This document shows positions 58,320 to 64,000 of a DNA stretch of 64,000 bases, one piece after another. Position 1 is the stretch's first letter, and every line of letters begins with the position of its first letter. The stretch lies in the NCBI RefSeq assembly GCF_002993325.1, contig NZ_PVNO01000026.1, positions 1 through 64,000 of the forward strand, given 5' to 3'. A program made the translations under genes and the position numbers. This DNA is from Alteromonas gracilis. Its GTDB lineage: Bacteria > Pseudomonadota > Gammaproteobacteria > Enterobacterales > Alteromonadaceae. The notes below the pieces were generated by a model. The model had not been told where the DNA came from and searched no databases. It was given only the letters and a program-made list of their open reading frames with translations.

Positions 58320-60305
58320 TCAGTACAGAACGGTAAAGCTAAGTTCATTGGCTTCCAGAAACTCACCCAAAATTCGGGCTTGTTGGTTTCCTCGTGGGAC
58401 CATGACATAGCAGGGCGGAGCTGGGGTGACCTCCTGTAACTCGTACCACAGGGTATCAAGTACATCTTGACCGTTTTTAAGGAAGGTTTCGCCCCAAGAC
58501 GTAGAGTAAAGAATAGACACGTCCTCGACTGTTGCCTTTTGTCTAAGCGTAGGAAAGTTAACCACGGCAAAACATGCCGTAATTCTCTCAGGAGCGAGTA
58601 GGTCATTTCGAGGTAATGAGGCTACTTTTACAGGCGGGAAGTATTTACACAAATGTTTAAGTAGGTCGTTTAAATCTAGCTCACTGACTTCGCCATAATT
58701 GTAGTCGAGCAATACCTTCGTATTTGTGTCGATAATCTTACTTGAAACGCACCACACCATCAGCGCGATAGCACTGGGCGCTTGAGAAATTTTCTGCGAC
58801 TCGTCGATAATGCCTGATTTGCTAAGAAGGTCTCCTGCATAGGCCGACCATACCTCGTCACCGTTTTTGAGCTGACGCATGGCAATCGTCACGGTATCGC
58901 AATACAAGCTTTCGTCAAAAGCTCGCCTTAAAAACTCAATTTTGTCCGGCTTTTTAGCGTAGTACGTGCTCAGCCGCCTACCCAAAACCGTCATGTCTTT
59001 TTCGTCCATGACCTGCTGATAGTGGCCTAATTCTTTTGAAATACGGCGATAACACTTCAACAAAAACCGATGAATTCGTCGGCTTAGCTGGACCCGCTCA
59101 CTGAAATTCCATGTTTGCTGATTATCAAAATGTGCAAGATCCTTGCGACTCCAGCCCCACTGCCTGGCGTAAGACGCCATAATTTTGCGCTTAAAATTAG
59201 GTTTTTCGTCTTCAAAAAGCGGCTCGCTGAGTGCACAGCCACACTTTAAGTATAAACACTGCTGTAAAACGGCAACGTCTTCGGCTTGCCCATGAGTTTT
59301 GTAATGAGCGATGAGCTCGTCAAACATCAATGAGTAGGGATCAATTTCAGAGACATGCCCTGGTGCTTCACTAGCCCTGTGAACGTGCCTTTTTAGGATG
59401 TTGCATAGGGGCTGACCTTCGTCAATATTGGCCAGATAAACCTCAAGCTTCGCCATTTTGAGAACGGATTTAAAAGGCGAGTCCATGGCTTTTCCTAGCT
59501 GCCAAATCGCAGCACCGAATAGCTCGCTGGCGTCTAACTTTTCTACGTTACCTAAATCCATAAACCAGTCTAGGTCGGGCGACCCCCCTTTTTCTAAACT
59601 GCTATAGATCGCTCTATACTGCTTGTCAGACGTTTTATCAGGGGTTAGCCACCAGAAAGGCGCTCGACCAGCTACCACAATGTTTGTGCTGTAAAACTCA
59701 GATTTTAATAATAATGCTTGGGCTGAACCGGCACTTTCACCCTCTGCAATTCCAAAATCATTTTCTTTTACTTTATCAATTTCAGACAAAAAGAAGTGTA
59801 CTTCGATACCGAAGCGTTCATCTGCCCATTCTTCAACTGCGGTAAGTTTTTGCTGTAGTAACGAGAGTTCCGTTGCCGTGAATTGTTTACCATCAATGCA
59901 GACCCAAAAGTCAAAGTCTGAGTCGTCGGTTTGTGCAATGGTTCCCACACTGCCCATCAATACCAGTGCATCGATAGCGCGTTGCCTTGGCCAAATCTGT
60001 TTTACTTCGGTAAACAAGTGGCTTTGTGCGGGAAAACAACGCAATAAAGCTTTTTCTATATCATTTCTGAAAGAGTAATTATTTATCCCGAAAGGAACAC
60101 TCTCACCTGATGGAATCGGCGCTACATAGCCAGGAAGTGCTTCGTGATTAACGTGCACTAGAAAAGGTAAAACGTGAAAAAGTGGCTTGTGCTTTTCAGG
60201 CATAAGGGTAAGTGCACGTTCGATACGCGACTTATTATACCTGAGAACTCGCAACAACCTTATTGTAAGGTTTTGCTTAACTGAGAGCGTCTGTGGCGCT
60301 GCCAT
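58320..60305 (-). CDS. class I adenylate cyclase (short form)
   Basis: A 661-residue protein of the class I adenylate cyclase family (E. coli CyaA is 848 residues). The N-terminal catalytic half is conserved: PGYVAPIPSGESVPFG, LMGSVGTIAQTDDSDFDFWVC (Gly118-Ser119, Asp130, Asp132), RFGIEVHFFLSE, WFMDLGNVEKLDASELFGAAIWQLGKAMDSPFKSVLKMAKLEVYL. The C-terminal regulatory half is shorter and divergent, so it may lack normal regulation or be a paralogue; a second, full-length cyaA elsewhere would settle this. The product would be cAMP. It follows the DUF4136 gene on the same strand with a 213-bp gap. Confidence 0.85.
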   Translation of the reverse strand: MAAPQTLSVKQNLTIRLLRVLRYNKSRIERALTLMPEKHKPLFHVLPFLVHVNHEALPGYVAPIPSGESVPFGINNYSFRNDIEKALLRCFPAQSHLFTEVKQIWPRQRAIDALVLMGSVGTIAQTDDSDFDFWVCIDGKQFTATELSLLQQKLTAVEEWADERFGIEVHFFLSEIDKVKENDFGIAEGESAGSAQALLLKSEFYSTNIVVAGRAPFWWLTPDKTSDKQYRAIYSSLEKGGSPDLDWFMDLGNVEKLDASELFGAAIWQLGKAMDSPFKSVLKMAKLEVYLANIDEGQPLCNILKRHVHRASEAPGHVSEIDPYSLMFDELIAHYKTHGQAEDVAVLQQCLYLKCGCALSEPLFEDEKPNFKRKIMASYARQWGWSRKDLAHFDNQQTWNFSERVQLSRRIHRFLLKCYRRISKELGHYQQVMDEKDMTVLGRRLSTYYAKKPDKIEFLRRAFDESLYCDTVTIAMRQLKNGDEVWSAYAGDLLSKSGIIDESQKISQAPSAIALMVWCVSSKIIDTNTKVLLDYNYGEVSELDLNDLLKHLCKYFPPVKVASLPRNDLLAPERITACFAVVNFPTLRQKATVEDVSILYSTSWGETFLKNGQDVLDTLWYELQEVTPAPPCYVMVPRGNQQARILGEFLEANELSFTVLY

Positions 60306-60518
60306 TATGTCAATCTACACTTCATCATGGTGCCAAGCATAACGCTATTTTGTTCCAACTTCCTCAAATTTTCATCGCAAAGTGAGCATCTTTCCCAACA
60401 GCGAATGAAAAGGACGATACACGCAAAAACAATCTCTTTTGAAGATGTTCGTGAGACATCACTATAACGTTTAAATAATTTACGTATAACAGTATTTTTA
60501 ATTTCGAAATAACGTGCT

Positions 60519-61082
60519 TTATTTTTTCGGCGGATACTGCTCAAGTAATCTAATTACAAGCTCATCCAATTTATTTTGAATGCTTATACTGTCTTTTGAT
60601 TCAAGTTCTACCACACCCGATGCGCTGTATATGAATTTTCCGTCTTTAACCAAATCAATCTGAAGGCCTTGCTGTAATGTGGTTTGCTCTCCAACGGGAA
60701 TACTGAAAATACTGCCGAGAGAGATACCACCCGAGCGTCCAAAACTACCGGTTCCCAACCCAAGATTTAACGTGGTGCCATCTTCCTTCGTTGAGTTAGA
60801 TGGTAAATAGACTACAGCAATATCAGCGTTTTCCTCTGAGGCCGGTGTCAGCCCTTTCGCTATTAAATGCTGTGTAATGGTAGAGGATAGATGACTGGCC
60901 AGCGTTGCATTTATTGGTTTAACCGGAGCGGGAATGTGAAAGGTTTTGATATCAGCAAAATTCTGTGTGCCATCGACACTTACCTGAGGCTTATTGCTAC
61001 TGCAGGCACTTAAAGCAAGCACACATATTGCTACTAATAAAACCGCTTTTATTTTATTCACTGAAAGTGCTGTCTCTTTCAT
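60519..61082 (-). CDS. DUF4136 lipoprotein
   Basis: About 187 residues from the ATG at 61082 (AACAGG upstream); an ATG at 61109 would add 9 residues without a ribosome site. Lipobox VLALSACSSN with Cys at about residue 27. The mature part, FADIKTFHIPAPVKPINATLASHLSSTITQHLIAKGLTPASEENADIAVVY, is the common DUF4136 opening: small lipoproteins often of unknown function in the outer membrane. A Gly/Ser-rich loop (GLGTGSFGRSGGISLGS) follows. Confidence 0.85.
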   Translation of the reverse strand: MKETALSVNKIKAVLLVAICVLALSACSSNKPQVSVDGTQNFADIKTFHIPAPVKPINATLASHLSSTITQHLIAKGLTPASEENADIAVVYLPSNSTKEDGTTLNLGLGTGSFGRSGGISLGSIFSIPVGEQTTLQQGLQIDLVKDGKFIYSASGVVELESKDSISIQNKLDELVIRLLEQYPPKK

Positions 61083-61211
61083 AAAACCTGTTGAGGTGCC
61101 GCTAAACATAACTTACTCACTGTAAAATATTGCTTTTTTAAAGACATCTGCTGTAAAGCAAAGTTCGACTATAAATATCTTAAACGTCGCTATCACTTAC
61201 TTTGGATCGCA

Positions 61212-61228
61212 TAAAACAGACTGTTTTA
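61212..61228. promoter_or_regulatory. 17-bp perfect palindrome (candidate operator)
   Basis: TAAAACAG-A-CTGTTTTA, perfect 8-bp arms around one central base, in the region shared by two divergent genes. It does not match LexA, Fur or BlaI consensus sites. Confidence 0.45.
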
Positions 61229-61438
61229 GCAAGACTTGGCAAAATCGTTGCTGTTTCCAAGGTTTAAGAAAAAGCCGTTCTGTCTTTACTCGCTGTATAA
61301 TCATACAAGTTTGAGAGCTCGGCATTATCATCAATTTGTCGTTTATTTTGGGCACAAACCACGAGTGATTTTTTCATTTGCTAGCCAGTCAACTTAAGTT
61401 AATTGCAGCTGGGTGCTCCACATAGAAGGATGAGCCGT

Positions 61439-61516
61439 ATGAAATGGCTTATAACTCGTTTCAATGAAATCTTTTACGACTGTATTTTCACTCAGACTGA
61501 AAGATTGCGGCAATAA
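61439..61516 (+). CDS. possible 25-residue upstream frame
   Basis: ATG at 61439 with AAGGA about 10 bases upstream, stop at 61514-61516, 17 bp before the MRJP-like start. The peptide begins MKWLITRFNEIFYDC. A second in-frame ATG at 61430 exists but sits directly on the AAGG. It might couple translation with the next gene. Weakly supported. Confidence 0.25.
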   Translation: MKWLITRFNEIFYDCIFTQTERLRQ

Positions 61517-61533
61517 ATCAAGGGAAAGTGAAC

Positions 61534-62595
61534 ATGAAACCAACGTTACTAAAACACGGTGCACTAGCAGCGGTAGTGGCCTCCTTTTTTTCATTCAGCG
61601 CAACTGCACACAGTTCAGAAGAGGCCCAAGTTGAGCTGGTTGGTAAAATTAAAGGAACTCAGATAACTGGTGTTACCGTTAGCAATAAGGGGCGAGTATT
61701 TGTCAGTGCGCCAAATTGGCGTGATGGCGTGCCTTTTTCGGTTGGGTTAGTTTCCGACAATGGGGATTTCACTGCTTACCCTAATGCAGAGACAAACGCG
61801 TGCGTTGCGCAAAGTAAAGTGCGTAAAGATTGTTTTTTAGCCGTGCAGTCAGTAGTTGCACACAACGAGAAACTTTACGTATTGGATACCCGCAACCCAA
61901 AGTTTCAGGGTGTGATTGATGCTCCTCGTGTGTTTGTTGTTGATTTAGCAACAAACAAAGTAGAGAGCGCATTAATTCTCAGTGAAGAAGCCTATCACCC
62001 TGATTCATATATCAATGACTTGCGCCTAGACGAGAAAATGAATCGTATCTACATGACAGACTCAGCACATGCTGGATTAGTCGTGTATAACCTTGAAGAT
62101 GATAGCAGCTACCGTGTTTTAGATAATCATGAAACTACAACAGCTGAGGTTGACGCCTTAAGTATTCAGGGTAAACCTTTCAAAATGACGGTTCAGTCAG
62201 ACGGTTTAGCGCTAGATACGTTAAATGATACTTTATATTTTCATGCGTTATCAGGCTACTCGTTATATGCCATCAATACCGCTGATATCAACAAGGCTTC
62301 AAATGATGTGCTGGCTAAAAAAGTGCGAAAAGTCGCAACAACAGGCGCGCCAGATGGCATGATTTATCATCAAGGTAACGTTTATTTAGCTGACTTAGAA
62401 AAGCAAGAAGTGCAGTACCTTACGCCAAGTCTTGACCTTCGTACCCTTGTAAAAGGCGAGGTGGTTAACTGGGCCGATACTTTTAGCATTTATAACGGTT
62501 CGCTTTACTATACGAACAGCAAAATACAAGATGCGGGCAGTGATGTAAGCAATATGACGTTTGAGGTTTACAAAACAGCGTTACCTGCCCGTTAA
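61534..62595 (+). CDS. MRJP/Yellow-like exported beta-propeller protein
   Basis: About 353 residues from the ATG at 61534 (a GTG two codons earlier, at 61528, is the alternative; AAGGGAAAG upstream). Signal peptide ends near ATAHSSE. The rest is a propeller of the royal-jelly-protein/Yellow family, bacterial members of which are annotated L-dopachrome tautomerase-related: VTVSNKGRVFVSAPNWRDGVPFSVGLV, APRVFVVDLATNKVESALIL, SYINDLRLDEKMNRIYMTDSAHAGLVVYNL, GAPDGMIYHQGNVYLADLEKQEVQYL. The substrate is not known. The next gene starts 28 bp after its stop and is probably co-transcribed. Confidence 0.85.
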   Translation: MKPTLLKHGALAAVVASFFSFSATAHSSEEAQVELVGKIKGTQITGVTVSNKGRVFVSAPNWRDGVPFSVGLVSDNGDFTAYPNAETNACVAQSKVRKDCFLAVQSVVAHNEKLYVLDTRNPKFQGVIDAPRVFVVDLATNKVESALILSEEAYHPDSYINDLRLDEKMNRIYMTDSAHAGLVVYNLEDDSSYRVLDNHETTTAEVDALSIQGKPFKMTVQSDGLALDTLNDTLYFHALSGYSLYAINTADINKASNDVLAKKVRKVATTGAPDGMIYHQGNVYLADLEKQEVQYLTPSLDLRTLVKGEVVNWADTFSIYNGSLYYTNSKIQDAGSDVSNMTFEVYKTALPAR

Positions 62596-62623
62596 AGTAC
62601 GGGTAATAGGTAAGGAACAGAAC

Positions 62624-63175
62624 ATGAGCATGATTAAAAGAACAGGTAAGGCATCACTCGGTTTGGCAGCTTTATTATTTTTCGCAGGGCAGACCTCAGC
62701 AAAATCAGATTTTGAATATGGCCCAGTGTTTAGCACTTTTGGGAAGCATGCATCAGTCGAGGGCGTACGCTTTCCTGAAAATCAGACATTCAAGATTGCT
62801 TTTGATGTCGCCAAAGCGGCAAACCCCGGTGAGGTTAACCGCAAGTTTGAGTCGCTGGCGCGGTTTATTAATATGCACGTAGCTAACGGCATAAAACAGG
62901 AAAACCTCTCGCTCGCGCTTGTGGTGCACGGCTCTGCTACCGAAGAAATGCTTAAGACGGCGAACTTTAAACAGCGCAAAGGCCAGCCTAACGGAAATGA
63001 AACACTGCTTACAGCACTTATGGAACAAGGTGTTGAAGTAATAGTATGCGGGCAGTCTGCTGTCGCCCATGGCGTTGAAAAAAGTGCATTGATAGACGGA
63101 GTTAAAATGGACTTGTCAGCCATGACAGCTCATGCGCGCTTAGCGCAAGAAGGGTATTCGGTGAATCCTTTTTGA
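62624..63175 (+). CDS. DsrE-family exported protein
   Basis: 183 residues from the ATG at 62624 (AAGGA upstream). Signal peptide ends near GQTSAKS. The DsrE/F-like Rossmann fold reads FKIAFDVAKAANPGEVNRKFESLARFINMHVANGIKQENLSLALVVHGSATEEMLK, then VEVIVCGQSAVAHGVEKSALIDGVKMDLSAMTAHARLAQEGYSV with one conserved Cys that could carry sulfur. Exported DsrE-like proteins are widespread but have no assigned task. It forms a two-gene unit with the MRJP-like gene. Confidence 0.82.
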   Translation: MSMIKRTGKASLGLAALLFFAGQTSAKSDFEYGPVFSTFGKHASVEGVRFPENQTFKIAFDVAKAANPGEVNRKFESLARFINMHVANGIKQENLSLALVVHGSATEEMLKTANFKQRKGQPNGNETLLTALMEQGVEVIVCGQSAVAHGVEKSALIDGVKMDLSAMTAHARLAQEGYSVNPF

Positions 63176-63466
63176 GTGTCTCTTTGTTGTCAAAAATGAC
63201 AATGCATTAGCTTGAAAAAGAATAAACTTTGGCCATTACTTTCATCTGGTTGAGGCCGCAAGCACTCGTTCGTATGGATCTAAAACAGCTACTACTATTT
63301 ATTTACATCAACACCCTAAAGCAGGTTTGATCGAACTTCTTCGGTTCAATGTTACTCCACCAATAATGTTAGGTTTAGGGGGCAAACGAAGTTTGCAAGC
63401 GCTTCTTTTAAGAACTATATATATAACCAACGGCTAATTTATTAAGTGCAATTAAATTCAAACGCC
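63176..63466. other. intergenic region upstream of the PAS gene
   Basis: 291 bp, with a small hairpin GCAAAC-GAA-GTTTGC at about 63383-63397. No RNA gene is recognised; it should hold the promoter of the PAS gene. Confidence 0.4.
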
Positions 63467-64000
63467 ATGGGCATGAGCAAAAACACAGACACCCATTTTA
63501 ACGTAGCGCTTACTAAGGGAAGTGAGTTCTCAAAAAGCTTTGAGTTTCCAAAAGATATCGATGATTCAATACTCATCGACTATTTGAAGCTTTCAACAGA
63601 GTACTCAGCTGACGAAGTGTTCTGGATGGACACCGATTCCACTGTTATCTACGTAAATCAATCTGCGTGTCTTAAACTTGGCTATGAATGTCATGAGCTC
63701 ATTGGGATGAAGGTTTGGGAATGGGACCCTCTGTTTCCAAAAGAAGTTTGGCCTGCCTTTTGGGAAGAGCTTAAAAGCTTGCAATCTGTCGATTTTGAGA
63801 GCCTGCACAAAAGTAAAGATGGAAACATTTTTCCAGTACGTATCAAAGGTCATTACATCAATATAAATAGCAAAGAGTTGCTGTTTGCTTATGTAACCGA
63901 TATATCTTTGGCAAAACAATACGAAGAAAAATTAGAAAGCTACAACCAGCGACTAGAAGATGAAGTAAATAGAAAGACACGTCAACTTCAAGCTGAGAAA
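63467..64000 (+). CDS. PAS-domain sensor protein, cut by the window end
   Basis: An open frame from ATG 63467 (or the second ATG at 63473) to the last base; 178 codons are visible. Residues about 35-150 form a PAS domain (STEYSADEVFWMDTDSTVIYVNQSACLKLGYECHELIGMKVWEWDPLFPKEVWPAFWEELKS...DGNIFPVRIKGHYININSKELLFAYVTDISLAKQYEEKLESY). From about 155 a coiled coil begins (NQRLEDEVNRKTRQLQAEK), as in PAS sensors joined to a histidine kinase or diguanylate cyclase. The output domain lies beyond the window. Confidence 0.8.
   Translation, partial: MGMSKNTDTHFNVALTKGSEFSKSFEFPKDIDDSILIDYLKLSTEYSADEVFWMDTDSTVIYVNQSACLKLGYECHELIGMKVWEWDPLFPKEVWPAFWEELKSLQSVDFESLHKSKDGNIFPVRIKGHYININSKELLFAYVTDISLAKQYEEKLESYNQRLEDEVNRKTRQLQAEK

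Larger units (their letters stand above)
61083..61533. other. long divergent intergenic region
   Basis: 451 bp between the DUF4136 gene and the MRJP-like gene. It holds the palindrome at 61212-61228 and a possible short upstream frame at 61439-61516. No RNA gene is recognised. Confidence 0.5.

Noticed and set aside
60305..60544. 79-residue frame between DUF4136 and the adenylate cyclase gene
   Set aside because: Only a TTG start, inside the end of the DUF4136 gene, with no ribosome site and no recognisable protein.
63605..63919. Minus-strand frame over the PAS gene
   Set aside because: It mirrors the clear PAS coding frame on the plus strand, which continues to the window end.
1..64000. CRISPR arrays, rRNA, tRNA, phage or plasmid genes
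   Set aside because: No direct-repeat array with spacers, no rRNA or tRNA-like sequence and no phage structural or replication genes were seen when reading both strands.

Overview
The window reads as a chromosomal stretch of a marine gammaproteobacterium of the Alteromonas/Shewanella type. This rests on moderate GC content, on families typical of that group (class GN sortase with its VIT/VWA target, DUF3010, VcgC/VcgE-type DUF2780, class I adenylate cyclase, TonB receptor, PaoABC-like oxidoreductase), and on the absence of rRNA, tRNA, phage or CRISPR signals. The taxonomy is inferred from protein families, not from a marker gene.

Layout. 1-1.2 kb: an intact IS30-family element. 1.3-9.9 kb: a lipoprotein serine hydrolase, a VOC protein, a 45-residue membrane protein, a periplasmic binding-protein-like protein, an 18-codon peptide gene with a near-perfect Shine-Dalgarno, a PQQ-type sugar dehydrogenase, a bacteriophytochrome hybrid kinase and a DUF3010 protein. 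10.0-14.3 kb (minus strand): a three-gene operon made of a borosin-type peptide alpha-N-methyltransferase, a 67-residue precursor peptide and a TPR hybrid histidine kinase. 14.5-18.7 kb: an SRPBCC protein, then a RecQ-like helicase whose start codon lies inside a repeat bounding a REP-associated tyrosine transposase (RAYT) unit, then a secreted protein and a second inverted pair of the same repeat. 18.8-28 kb: housekeeping and accessory genes (MDR reductase, endonuclease VIII, MarR-GNAT, sugar-efflux MFS, nitroreductase, repeat-bearing small exported proteins, retropepsin, YaeQ). 28-34.7 kb: adenosine deaminase, the class GN sortase pair, an MFS transporter and a YihY protein. 35-45 kb: a DJ-1/PfpI protein, two SDRs, a large BNR/sortilin-like protein, a TonB receptor, a PepSY protein and a Tat-exported dienelactone hydrolase. 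45.3-49 kb: a three-subunit molybdenum hydroxylase operon. 49.3-64 kb: DUF1456, an esterase lipoprotein, glyoxalase I, a large DUF748 protein, DUF2780, a BlaI/M56-TonB regulatory pair with visible operators, class I adenylate cyclase, a DUF4136 lipoprotein, an MRJP/Yellow-like protein with a DsrE-like partner, and the start of a PAS sensor protein cut by the window end.

The most interesting system is the split borosin locus at 9997-14294. The methyltransferase keeps the Tyr-x5-Arg-x3-Tyr spacing and the YGHPG signature of the borosin enzymes. The precursor is a short helical leader ending in a beta-branched tail (TIRVINY). The third gene, in the same tight operon, is a membrane hybrid kinase whose periplasmic part is a TPR array, a fold that often binds peptides. 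A backbone-methylated peptide working with its own sensor kinase is a testable inference. Secondary points are the RAYT/REP insertion that now supplies the recQ start codon, the 18-residue peptide gene, and several palindromic candidate operators.
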